A stretch of 64,000 nt of DNA from an uncultured Tenacibaculum sp. (lineage in GTDB: Bacteria > Bacteroidota > Bacteroidia > Flavobacteriales > Flavobacteriaceae): the NCBI RefSeq assembly GCF_947495995.1, contig NZ_CANMAX010000003.1, positions 248,001 through 312,000 of the forward strand, written 5' to 3'. Within the stretch, counting starts at the first letter, position 1. Each line of letters starts with the position of its first letter. The position numbers and the translations under genes were made by a program. The notes under the pieces were generated by a model. It did no database searches. It saw nothing but the letters and a program-made list of their open reading frames with translations, and was not told the origin of the DNA. Shown here piece by piece: positions 34,296 to 42,031 of this stretch.

Positions 34296-34451
34296 CTAAT
34301 TAGACTGTTCTAACATTGAAGCAATGCCACTAATAACAACGATGGTTGCAAGACCAAAAACAATTGCTCTAGCAACGTCGCCACGAACACTCACGCAACT
34401 ATTTTTGTGACATACACTAAGCTCTCCTTTGGAGAATATTATAGTATTCAT
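34296..34451 (-). CDS. Possible small membrane protein (51 aa)
   Basis: An intact short frame with ATG start encodes a polar N-terminus with two Cys (VCHKNSCVSV) and one predicted transmembrane helix (AIVFGLATIVVISGIASML). The helix-containing half argues for a real gene; length and lack of a clear ribosome site argue against. It is upstream of, and in the same direction as, the CBASS operon. Confidence 0.4.
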   Translation of the reverse strand: MNTIIFSKGELSVCHKNSCVSVRGDVARAIVFGLATIVVISGIASMLEQSN

Positions 34452-34505
34452 AAAATGAATTTTTAAGTTATACAATCTCCATTCAGAGCTGTGGAGTTCC
34501 GCTCA

Positions 34506-34631
34506 TTACTTTCCTTTACTATCCTTTCTGTTGCTTCTTATATGTTCTTTTACAGTAATTGTTTTGCCACCAATTTTTCTTTTGTGTTCTGGTATTCTAT
34601 TGAACTTTTTACCTGATGAATCTTTTGCCAT
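34506..34631 (-). CDS. Possible small basic protein (41 aa)
   Basis: Short frame starting MAKDSSGKKFNRIPEHKRKI and ending in a Lys-rich tail, with two stops in a row (TAA, TGA). The composition is strongly basic, as in small nucleic-acid-binding proteins of Bacteroidota elements. No family recognised. It lies 54 bases upstream of the small membrane protein frame and may share a transcript. Confidence 0.4.
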   Translation of the reverse strand: MAKDSSGKKFNRIPEHKRKIGGKTITVKEHIRSNRKDSKGK

Positions 34632-34776
34632 AATTTCATTTTTTGTTTTAAGGGAATTTTCTATATTTGGATACTCCCTATAGTTATTAGCACCTAATTT
34701 TTATTATTTAATCACAAAGGTTTGTGAGCATCTTTCACTCATATACCATAATAGATATATCCGTTTTGGTATATAG

Positions 34777-35460
34777 ATGAATACAAACACGAAACAGGAC
34801 ATAGAATTCGCAAAAACACCTAGTATTGAACTGCTAGAGTACATATCTTTTAAAGATGAATTCCCTGCCGAAGCACAGAATGCTTTTGTAGAATTCTGTT
34901 ATCGTTTTGAGAAAGATTTGAAACGTAAATCAGAGATTTATTGTAACAAGTATGGATATAATGAAGTGGTAGCCTTGGAAATTGCAAATTGTACCTTTTC
35001 AAGAGTATGGAAGTATCCCACTTTTAAAAAGGAGAAATCCAAATCTAAAAATTTGGATAAAGGCATACTTATTTGGATGTGTCGTATCCTATACACACAG
35101 TTAATAAAATACGGCGAGCTCAATACCTGTGCAGAGCCTACTAAAGAAGAGGACTTAAGCCTAGTCAATGATGCTGATGAACTTTTAGAAAGATTTGATG
35201 CTCCAGATATTGAGGCAAAGAGAGAGGTTAGAGCTAAGCTTCAAACTATAGAAAAGGCTTTGACGCAATTATCGGAAAAACACAAGATTATTTATTTTAC
35301 CTATCGTGCTTATCAGAAAGAAGGTAAAAAAGTACCCCGTACTATCACTAAACTGCTAAGAGAAAAACTGGGATTAACACAAAAATCAGTTAACACCTAC
35401 TATGGTGATGCACATAGACACGTTACTAACTATTTAAACATTATGAATGGCCAAGCCTAA
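34777..35460 (+). CDS. Sigma-70-like RNA polymerase sigma factor
   Basis: A 227-residue divergent sigma factor. A region 2-like N-terminal half (FVEFCYRFEKDLKRKSEIYCNK..., with conserved aromatic residues) is followed by a region 4-like C-terminus (LTQLSEKHKIIYFTYRAY and a helix-turn-helix near LTQKSVNTYYGDAHRHV). No anti-sigma gene is beside it; instead the next two genes, overlapping by 14 bases each, encode a small protein and an ImmA/IrrE peptidase. Inference: ICE-specific or stress-triggered transcription. Confidence 0.72.
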   Translation: MNTNTKQDIEFAKTPSIELLEYISFKDEFPAEAQNAFVEFCYRFEKDLKRKSEIYCNKYGYNEVVALEIANCTFSRVWKYPTFKKEKSKSKNLDKGILIWMCRILYTQLIKYGELNTCAEPTKEEDLSLVNDADELLERFDAPDIEAKREVRAKLQTIEKALTQLSEKHKIIYFTYRAYQKEGKKVPRTITKLLREKLGLTQKSVNTYYGDAHRHVTNYLNIMNGQA

Positions 35461-35791
35461 AAAAATAGAACTGATTGAAGTTGGAGTTTTGGACAGTTGG
35501 TTAGGTTCAACAGGTTTCCTGTTTCCTAGTAATGAACTTGAACTTGATAGGTTTAATAAGTTATATGAAGATTACGATTATAAGTTAGATGACTTATCAA
35601 TTGACCCTCTTGCTATTATCAATAATACATTTCATAGAGAGCCTAAAGTTCTTATGATGTTTGAAAACGATATCACTGAAGAAATGGAAGGCTTAAGAAT
35701 GGTGGCACGAAAGGGCAACAAAGATTTGGCACAACATATTATTGATAAAATGAGGAGAAAGCACAATCAAGGTTCAAGTGAGGAGGAATAG
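35447..35791 (+). CDS. Small acidic protein in sigma/ImmA operon
   Basis: A 114-residue acidic protein with no recognised domain. Both ends overlap their neighbours by 14 bases, so it is tightly coupled. Being between a sigma factor and a metallopeptidase, it could be the regulated partner (anti-sigma-like or peptidase substrate), which is inference from position. Confidence 0.65.
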   Translation: MAKPKKIELIEVGVLDSWLGSTGFLFPSNELELDRFNKLYEDYDYKLDDLSIDPLAIINNTFHREPKVLMMFENDITEEMEGLRMVARKGNKDLAQHIIDKMRRKHNQGSSEEE

Positions 35792-36566
35792 AAATAGTAT
35801 AAAAAAGTTAGCTGAAGCAATAGCTTTAGAATATGAGGAAAAAATTACTCCTTTAGATAAGATTGTTGGGGATGAGGGTTTATCAGTATTTTACGATAGT
35901 TATGGGAGAGATACTTTCGATGGAATGACTATTTATGAGAATGGACAGTTTTATATTCATATAAATACGGACTTAGGTAATAAGAAAGATTCACCAAGAG
36001 GGCGATTTACGTTGGCTCACGAGCTTGGCCATTACTATATTGACTCCCATCGTTTAGGACTTAAAAAAGGACTGCTAGAGCCACACCCTTCGAGAACAAA
36101 CCGAAAGCAATTTAATCAAATAGAAAGAGAAGCAGATTTTTTTGCTTCTTGCCTTTTAATGCCTGAAGCAAGGTTTACCAAAGATTTTCATAGAAAGAGC
36201 TTTGATATAACTGTAATTGATTTTTTAAAGGAAGAATATAATGTTAGCAGAACTGCTTGTGCGTTTCGGTTTGCTGATATAGGTAATCATTCAATTATGA
36301 TTATTTATGCAGAGGGCGGTAAGTTAAAGTGGTATCATTGCAGCGAGCATTTTCCTTATCAATATCTTCTTTACGATAAGGTTGTAGCTCCTAATACAGT
36401 AATGGGAGAATTCTTCAAAGGTATATCTGATGATATATTTAAAACTGAAGAAATTTGGGCTGTAGATATGTTTAAATATGTCAAAGATGACGACATTAAC
36501 AGTAAATTCTTTGAGCATTGTATAACATACCGCGACAAAGCATTAAGTATAATTTGGGGAGATTAA
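35778..36566 (+). CDS. ImmA/IrrE-family metallopeptidase
   Basis: A 262-residue zinc peptidase from a GTG start that overlaps the previous gene. The active site is FTLAHELGHYYIDSH (HExxH) with the third ligand region EREADFFASCLLMP. ImmA cleaves ICE repressors (ICEBs1) and IrrE cleaves DdrO, so the family typically relieves repression after DNA damage. The C-terminal 120 residues are extra. It is converged upon by the next gene (4-base overlap). Confidence 0.85.
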   Translation: MRRNRNSIKKLAEAIALEYEEKITPLDKIVGDEGLSVFYDSYGRDTFDGMTIYENGQFYIHINTDLGNKKDSPRGRFTLAHELGHYYIDSHRLGLKKGLLEPHPSRTNRKQFNQIEREADFFASCLLMPEARFTKDFHRKSFDITVIDFLKEEYNVSRTACAFRFADIGNHSIMIIYAEGGKLKWYHCSEHFPYQYLLYDKVVAPNTVMGEFFKGISDDIFKTEEIWAVDMFKYVKDDDINSKFFEHCITYRDKALSIIWGD

Positions 36567-37678
36567 ACCTCAATCTTCCCCCAAACCACAGGATGCCTAC
36601 TAGCAGCATTGTGTTTGCTTGTAACCGATTTGTAAATAGACCATTGTGGACGCTTTTCCGGCCATACCGCCTTACGGTTAATGCCACTATCTATTAATTG
36701 TTTGAAGAGGTCTGGTGACAATAGCATATAGTCCTTTTGCTTGATATTTACACCCAATCGGTATGCACCCAATCGGAAATAGGAAGCGTCTTCTCCTTCA
36801 TCTATATCGACCTCAAAAGAAAGATGCTTGGTTATGTCTTTAACATTAGTTTTTTGAAGTAATGGCGATAGAGAATCGCAATACGAGGGAGCATTGAATG
36901 TTCCATTAATAATCACATTTTTCTTTCCTTCAGAAATAAGCTTTTCATAGATTTTTGAAATGTTCCGGACTTGACTTTTACGAATCACATCGGCTGTTTT
37001 TTCATCTACATCTTGTTTGGCGAGATAAATGGATAGCAACCATATCTTTTGTGACGATGGTGTCGTAATTTCATATTCTACAAGGTGTTGAAATTGGTCG
37101 CTGTAACCCCCAATAAGATGCGTTTTTATCGTATTGAGCCTATACCCATCACGTAATAGAATAGCCGTTTCTAACCCTTTCATTTCGTTGCTCTGGATAA
37201 CAAAGGAATGTGCATAGGGTTTACAATCAAATTTAGGCAATACTTCTTGGTTAAATTCTTCGACAGAGCCTCGGTCTTCAACTTCGTGTAAGAGCAAAAT
37301 ATCCGCATTTACATCTGCAATGACTAATGCTTTATTATCAGTTGCCGTAGGTCTTATAGGGAGTGTTTGTAATTCTATCCAACCATTCCAGTCGGTAAGA
37401 TGATTGGCTTTGGTTTCGATAGAATGGTGGATGCCTTTCATATATAAAAAGCCCGCTTTTCTTCGCATTATAGCATACGGCCTAGGGCTTGTTTTTTCGA
37501 AACCTATTAAGAATGAAAGTTCTCGTATGCGGTCGTGTTCTGGGATGGACTTAACGGTTTTTCGCATAAGCGAGTCGAGTTCGGTAATCCAATCGGTAAT
37601 CATCTTACTTATGGATTTCTCAATAAGGCTTTTATCCCGGTGAAACAGGTTCTGGATATTAAATGTTGCTATTTTCAT
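36563..37678 (-). CDS. Endonuclease/exonuclease/phosphatase-fold protein
   Basis: A 371-residue protein of the EEP fold. Start taken at MKIATFNIQNLF, the conserved first strand; other hallmarks are ADILLLHEVEDRGS (catalytic Glu) and NVIINGTFNAP in the place of the usual NxDFN, so the catalytic Asp is replaced by Thr. A C-terminal HPVVWG retains the last His. It may be a nuclease or phosphodiesterase of changed activity. It is at the end of a five-gene backbone operon with DnaC-like and HTH genes. Confidence 0.75.
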   Translation of the reverse strand: MKIATFNIQNLFHRDKSLIEKSISKMITDWITELDSLMRKTVKSIPEHDRIRELSFLIGFEKTSPRPYAIMRRKAGFLYMKGIHHSIETKANHLTDWNGWIELQTLPIRPTATDNKALVIADVNADILLLHEVEDRGSVEEFNQEVLPKFDCKPYAHSFVIQSNEMKGLETAILLRDGYRLNTIKTHLIGGYSDQFQHLVEYEITTPSSQKIWLLSIYLAKQDVDEKTADVIRKSQVRNISKIYEKLISEGKKNVIINGTFNAPSYCDSLSPLLQKTNVKDITKHLSFEVDIDEGEDASYFRLGAYRLGVNIKQKDYMLLSPDLFKQLIDSGINRKAVWPEKRPQWSIYKSVTSKHNAASRHPVVWGKIEV

Positions 37679-37679
37679 A

Positions 37680-38336
37680 CTATTTGCGTTTGTCACTGGC
37701 ATTCTTATCGAAGGCAATGAGGTTGAACAATTCACGCATACGACTGCGCACTCGATTGCCATAGAGGTCTTCTAGTTCCTGGGCGTTCAAATTGGTAGTA
37801 GCGTGTGTCTTTATTTTGGTTTTTAAGAAGAGTTCGTGCCGAGAGAGTAGTATTTCACCCATTACATTGCAATCCTTTCCGTAATGTCTTCCTATAGGTT
37901 CTACACCTAAATCATCAAAGCAGAAGAATTGCCCATTGCCGTAATCTTCAATGGTTTTAAACCCGATATGGTTAAACCCGAACACTATATTTCTCGATGG
38001 AGTCATTATGTAGGGTCTTTGATGGGGTACAAGGTTTTTGAGCAAGCGCATTAAACTGGTTTTGCCACAGCCCACAGGACCAGAAAGCAAAATCCCTTTG
38101 TTAGGGTCAATTTCATTGCGCTCGCAGTTAGCTTTATCCTTTACGATATAGTTGCAGAGTTTCAAGATGATTTCGTGGTCTTCTTCATAGATTTTGAAGT
38201 CTTTCCCGAAGAGTAGTTTTCCTTTAGCATCGAGGTATATCAAGATTTTTGGAAAATCATAGACTACAGATTTCCCATCGAACTTTCCTATTGAATATTC
38301 GATACCACCTTCCACTATTTTAGAGGGGTTGACCAT
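37680..38336 (-). CDS. DnaC/IstB-like AAA+ ATPase
   Basis: A 218-residue ATPase with Walker A GPVGCGKTS, Walker B FFCFDDLG and sensor HATTNLNAQEL, followed by VRSRMRELFNLI (arginine finger). This matches helicase-loader (DnaC) type proteins. It probably loads a helicase for replication of the excised ICE. It overlaps the gene upstream by 17 bases and the EEP gene follows after one base. Confidence 0.82.
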   Translation of the reverse strand: MVNPSKIVEGGIEYSIGKFDGKSVVYDFPKILIYLDAKGKLLFGKDFKIYEEDHEIILKLCNYIVKDKANCERNEIDPNKGILLSGPVGCGKTSLMRLLKNLVPHQRPYIMTPSRNIVFGFNHIGFKTIEDYGNGQFFCFDDLGVEPIGRHYGKDCNVMGEILLSRHELFLKTKIKTHATTNLNAQELEDLYGNRVRSRMRELFNLIAFDKNASDKRK

Positions 38337-38982
38337 AGTCTTTGTGTTTACTAGTTCGCAAGTTGTCCTTGTTTTGAGACAGCTCGTTTTTTGTTTCTAT
38401 TTCTTCTGCTTTCAACATCCAGTTGCTTGCGGTGGCTTGCCAGTCCACAATTTTTATTTTGCCACCTACTTTCCAACCGATGGACTGATAGTGGTTGTAA
38501 AACTTCAAAGCTTCAGTAGCTGGCCATTTTTCATTTTTAAAGAATTCAATGACTTCAATTTCATTTTTTGGTAGCTTACGTTTATTACTGTTTTCTATTT
38601 GTTTGTTATTCTTTGTATTAGGTACCAGTGCTTGTTTCACATCTTGTTCACTGCTTGTTCCAGTAGTAGGTGCAGTACTTGTACCAGAGGTTGTATCAAA
38701 AATGAGCATCTTGACTTGGCTACCTTTATAAGGGTTATGGGAAGGGAAATAATCGAGATAATTCCAGTCTTCGAGTTGTTTCAGACAGCGATGATAGGTC
38801 GCTTTTGAACCTACCTTTCCTAACTTCATTATCTCTTGTCTGTCTAGGTAGAATATTTCTGGAAAACGACTCAAATTCCAAACTTGAAACAAAGCCATAT
38901 AGAGGCTTATATGTGCGGGGTTTAACCGAGAGTCTTCCCAGAATTTCTGAAACACAGCGTTGAGATGTTTTATATAGTTCAT
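38320..38982 (-). CDS. Replication-initiation-type winged-helix protein
   Basis: A 220-residue protein with an N-terminal winged-helix pattern (SRLNPAHISLYMALFQVWNLS, then GSKATYHRCLKQLEDWNYLDY), a Thr/Ser-rich linker and a C-terminal helical domain (ATEALKFYNHYQSIGWKVGGKIKIVDWQA), reminiscent of DnaD/RepA-like primosomal proteins. Together with the DnaC-like gene it suggests an ICE replication module. Confidence 0.65.
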   Translation of the reverse strand: MNYIKHLNAVFQKFWEDSRLNPAHISLYMALFQVWNLSRFPEIFYLDRQEIMKLGKVGSKATYHRCLKQLEDWNYLDYFPSHNPYKGSQVKMLIFDTTSGTSTAPTTGTSSEQDVKQALVPNTKNNKQIENSNKRKLPKNEIEVIEFFKNEKWPATEALKFYNHYQSIGWKVGGKIKIVDWQATASNWMLKAEEIETKNELSQNKDNLRTSKHKDYGQPL

Positions 38983-38985
38983 ACA

Positions 38986-39270
38986 TCATTTTTCCAGATT
39001 ATGGTTTACTCGATTTGTGGTCATTAGTTTTTGTATTTCTTCAGCTTCATAGAAGATAATGCCGCCTACTTTGGTGTAAGGAAGTGTGCCGTTTACTCTT
39101 AAGTTTTGAAGTGTTCCTGGACTAATCTTTAGCAGCTCCATTAATTCGGAAGATTTGAGATATTTTTTTAGTCCCGTGTTGCTTTGTTGTAGTAACAACT
39201 GCTTGATACTATCTAGCAATTCTAGTTTAAAATCTATAAGGTCGTCTGTAGTAACAATACTTGCTGGCAT
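38986..39270 (-). CDS. Helix-turn-helix (excisionase-like) protein
   Basis: A 94-residue DNA-binding protein with a MerR/Xis-type winged helix (YLKSSELMELLKISPGTLQNLRVNGTLPYTKVGG, then FYEAEEIQKLM). In CTnDOT-type elements this kind of protein directs excision or controls the backbone operon. Three bases separate it from the next gene, and it is the first gene of the operon. Confidence 0.8.
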   Translation of the reverse strand: MPASIVTTDDLIDFKLELLDSIKQLLLQQSNTGLKKYLKSSELMELLKISPGTLQNLRVNGTLPYTKVGGIIFYEAEEIQKLMTTNRVNHNLEK

Positions 39271-39380
39271 AGTCGAATTATTTAGTAAATAAGCAGCTCA
39301 TTGTAAATGTTGATGCTTATCTAGGTTTGCTAATCTTTCGACAAAATTGCTATGGATTGTTCGGTTTTAATCACAAGTTC

Positions 39381-39521
39381 CACCGGAGTACGGTGAAAAT
39401 TTAACATCTTGAAATTTGATGCTATTTAAGATGATATGGTGGTTATGAGTGCGCTTTCGCGAAAGCGTAACAAGTTCGAATCGATAAGAAAACGGAAAAC
39501 AGGAGGTCAACCGAGTACGGT
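39381..39521. promoter_or_regulatory. Repeated CACCG-AGTA-CGGTG elements around a palindrome
   Basis: In the 261-base gap between the xis-like gene and rteC: CACCG-GAGTA-CGGTG (39381-39395), and ACCG-AGTA-CGGT (39510-39521), both perfect inverted repeats sharing the core GAGTACGGT. Between them are the perfect 16-bp palindrome CGCTTTCGCGAAAGCG (39452-39467) and a CATCTT/AAGATG pair. The paired elements look like operators for a regulator of excision genes. Confidence 0.5.
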
Positions 39522-39531
39522 GTTTAGTTTT

Positions 39532-40383
39532 TCAAATTTCTGACTTATCCATTTGAGAGAGTAAGCCGGCAGATAGGTCGTCTAGAAACTTGGTTCGGCT
39601 AATTTTACGCGCCTTAATTTCGGAGTAGGTTTTATAGAAGTCTCCGATATCAAAATGAAATAACTCTCCCAAGGCATCGGCAATATCTTTAATATCTGTG
39701 TTTCCGTTATTTATGATGCGGTTGGAATGTAGTGCGTAAACCAATTCTGTTAGCGCTGTTTTTGAAGATGTCCATTTTAAATTATACTTGCTTCCATTTA
39801 GCGGAACACCTTCCGATGGGGGTGATATCAGTCTGTTTTGCAAGTAATTTATTAAAGAGTCATACGCTTTTACCTTACCTAAGAGCATATCTCTGGGCGT
39901 TGAAAAATCGGGGTCTTGAAAGTAGAATTTAGAAGATACTATATGGAAGGAGTCTAGAAAAGCTCTTGTATAATATTGAACGTCAAAATGACTAAAACCG
40001 CGTTCTGTATATTGTATAAAGTCTAAGTTATTTGTAAAGAATCGATTTAGTTTTGCAAGCTTTCTTTTTATGAATTTCTTCTGAGAATGAAAATCTCCTT
40101 TAGGGAGTTGTAGTTCGAAAGAGCGAATTTCTGAATAGTAAATGAGGGGTTGTAAAGCTATTTGTTTGGTCTTCTTGAAAAAGCTAATTTCATCTTTAGT
40201 GCTTACTTCTTTTTCTAGTAGTCGTTTCTTGAATTGATATAGGGTGTTTCTACATATCCTAATCATCTTATCTGAACACTCTAACATATTTGGGGTGTCA
40301 GATTTAATGATGTCAAAATCTGATAAAAATTGATTTGATATTTCTTTAAACTCCAAAACCATTCGACTAATAGGTTGTGTCAA
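39532..40383 (-). CDS. rteC: RteC-type excision regulator
   Basis: A 283-residue protein of the RteC family, rich in helices and basic residues (KKFIKRKLAKLNRFFTNNLDFIQYTERGFSHFDVQYYTRAFL), with the C-terminal WTSSKTALTELVYALHSNRIINNG winged-helix-like segment. In CTnDOT, RteC activates excision genes. Here no RteA/B two-component pair and no tetracycline resistance gene is seen nearby, so its trigger is different or lies outside the window. Confidence 0.85.
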   Translation of the reverse strand: MTQPISRMVLEFKEISNQFLSDFDIIKSDTPNMLECSDKMIRICRNTLYQFKKRLLEKEVSTKDEISFFKKTKQIALQPLIYYSEIRSFELQLPKGDFHSQKKFIKRKLAKLNRFFTNNLDFIQYTERGFSHFDVQYYTRAFLDSFHIVSSKFYFQDPDFSTPRDMLLGKVKAYDSLINYLQNRLISPPSEGVPLNGSKYNLKWTSSKTALTELVYALHSNRIINNGNTDIKDIADALGELFHFDIGDFYKTYSEIKARKISRTKFLDDLSAGLLSQMDKSEI

Positions 40384-40589
40384 CTGCCTTGGAAGTCAAT
40401 TAAAATTCATTAAAGAAAGGGATATTCACTTGGGTCCAAATACAGAGGTTTGGAAAAATTTTCTTTTCCATCATAGCTAACAATATCTACTTTAGATATT
40501 GTTACTAAAAGTAGTCGATAAATAAAGAATTGTGCAGAAAATACAACGTATTTATGTACGGATTGAGCTATTACGATGCTTAACGAGTT

Positions 40590-41501
40590 CTATTTAGAAA
40601 TAAATCTTTTATAAAACTCGGTTCGATTTTTTACTCCGGTCTTTTTAAAAATATTTGAGGCGTGTTTGGAAACGGTACTTTCTGCAATAAATAAATCTTC
40701 CGCAATGCGTTTATAACTCAACTTGGATAAAATAGAAATAGCGATTTCAATTTCACGCCGAGTTAGATTTCCATTGATGACTTGTGATTCATTGATAGTG
40801 TCTGTATTGCCCCTGTTGAATAGAAATACTTCGTATAATTTGTTCTTGTTTTCTAGGAAGAATAGATGCCTATCCACCTCAATAATACTTATGGCGTAAA
40901 AGGCCATATTCATTACGGTAAAGGTCATCCATTGATAATCGCCTATTACAGTACAGATTGGAAGTAATGCAATAGCGGTAACACTTATTATAGACAACTT
41001 ATTTCTTCTCAAAATAAAACGATTAGGGTTTCTTGGATGTGAAATCCTCTTATAGAAAATGATAAGAAAGACAAACGCAATTGCCGACATCGGAATGGTG
41101 TATAGCAACCGAGCTGTGTTGAGTGAGTTTGTAAATATATACGTCAAAAGATAGAGTAGCACAAAACCGCCTAATGCAACTAAAGCCAGATTTCGTATAG
41201 ATGAGCGGTATGCCAATACGACAATATCATATTCCTTATACAAGTAGTAGACTATATAAACACAAAGAGCAATTGCTACACTGTAAGTGATAATATATTG
41301 AAAGATTAGTGGTCCTGGAAATCTATCTGAAGGTAAAAAACCACCAGAGGCATTGTAGACAATAAAAAGTAACCCTAAATATAAAAACCTCACAAGGCTA
41401 TTCCTGTTTAGTTTTCGAGATTGATAAAAAGTAAACAATACAATGACTGTATCTATTAAAAGATAGAAGAATGTTGTCCAATGTATTGAGGTGCCAAACA
41501 C
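40590..41501 (-). CDS. Membrane-bound LuxR-type regulator
   Basis: A 303-residue protein with about seven hydrophobic helices (residues 5-210) and a C-terminal LuxR/GerE helix-turn-helix (LTRREIEIAISILSKLSYKRIAEDLFIAESTVSKHASNIFKK, about 245-295). It appears to be a membrane-anchored transcription factor. It starts four bases after the asparaginase-like gene on the same strand, so they form an operon near the integrase. Confidence 0.8.
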   Translation of the reverse strand: MFGTSIHWTTFFYLLIDTVIVLFTFYQSRKLNRNSLVRFLYLGLLFIVYNASGGFLPSDRFPGPLIFQYIITYSVAIALCVYIVYYLYKEYDIVVLAYRSSIRNLALVALGGFVLLYLLTYIFTNSLNTARLLYTIPMSAIAFVFLIIFYKRISHPRNPNRFILRRNKLSIISVTAIALLPICTVIGDYQWMTFTVMNMAFYAISIIEVDRHLFFLENKNKLYEVFLFNRGNTDTINESQVINGNLTRREIEIAISILSKLSYKRIAEDLFIAESTVSKHASNIFKKTGVKNRTEFYKRFISK

Positions 41502-41504
41502 GTG

Positions 41505-41993
41505 CTATTCATCTTTGTGCTCAAATTTGTTGGTTTCTAAATTTTTGTAAACGTTGTTCCAATCAAAAATTTGACCGTTCATTGCCACATAAACACCTTG
41601 TTTTAGAAATTGTAAAGAGCTAATTGCATAACCTAAATTAAATGGGGCATCTGTATTGGCAGATGAACCTAAAAGAAATGACCCAACCAGAACAATCGTT
41701 TTATTCAGGTTAAGTTTTCCTATATATCTTGCGGTTTCTTCCATCGTGAAAGTACCGTGTGTAATCAATATTTTTGTCGCAGGAGACGACGTAATCTTAC
41801 TAACTAATATGTTGCGGTCATTATCATCTATTGCTCTACTGTCTTTTTTAAATGCGGTTTCTATGGAGTAATCTATGGAAACATTGGCAGCTTCAAGAAA
41901 GTCTGATATAGAAACATTAGAGTTTGTGATGCCACTTTCATCAACATAATCTAATCCCTCTATTGTACCTCCTGTGGTTAAAATTTTAATCAT
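41505..41993 (-). CDS. Asparaginase-domain protein, catalytic motif altered
   Basis: A 162-residue protein covering only the N-terminal half of an L-asparaginase. It has the first threonine loop TTGGTIEG, but the second, normally HGTDT, reads HGTFTMEETA, so the Asp is Phe. The GSFLLGSSANTDAPFNLGYAI region is kept. Short asparaginase-domain proteins of this size exist in Bacteroidota; their activity is unclear, and loss of the Asp makes amidohydrolysis doubtful. Confidence 0.75.
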   Translation of the reverse strand: MIKILTTGGTIEGLDYVDESGITNSNVSISDFLEAANVSIDYSIETAFKKDSRAIDDNDRNILVSKITSSPATKILITHGTFTMEETARYIGKLNLNKTIVLVGSFLLGSSANTDAPFNLGYAISSLQFLKQGVYVAMNGQIFDWNNVYKNLETNKFEHKDE

Positions 41994-42031
41994 TGAAAAT
42001 CGTTTAATGCCTCTTTCTAAAGAGGTAAAAT

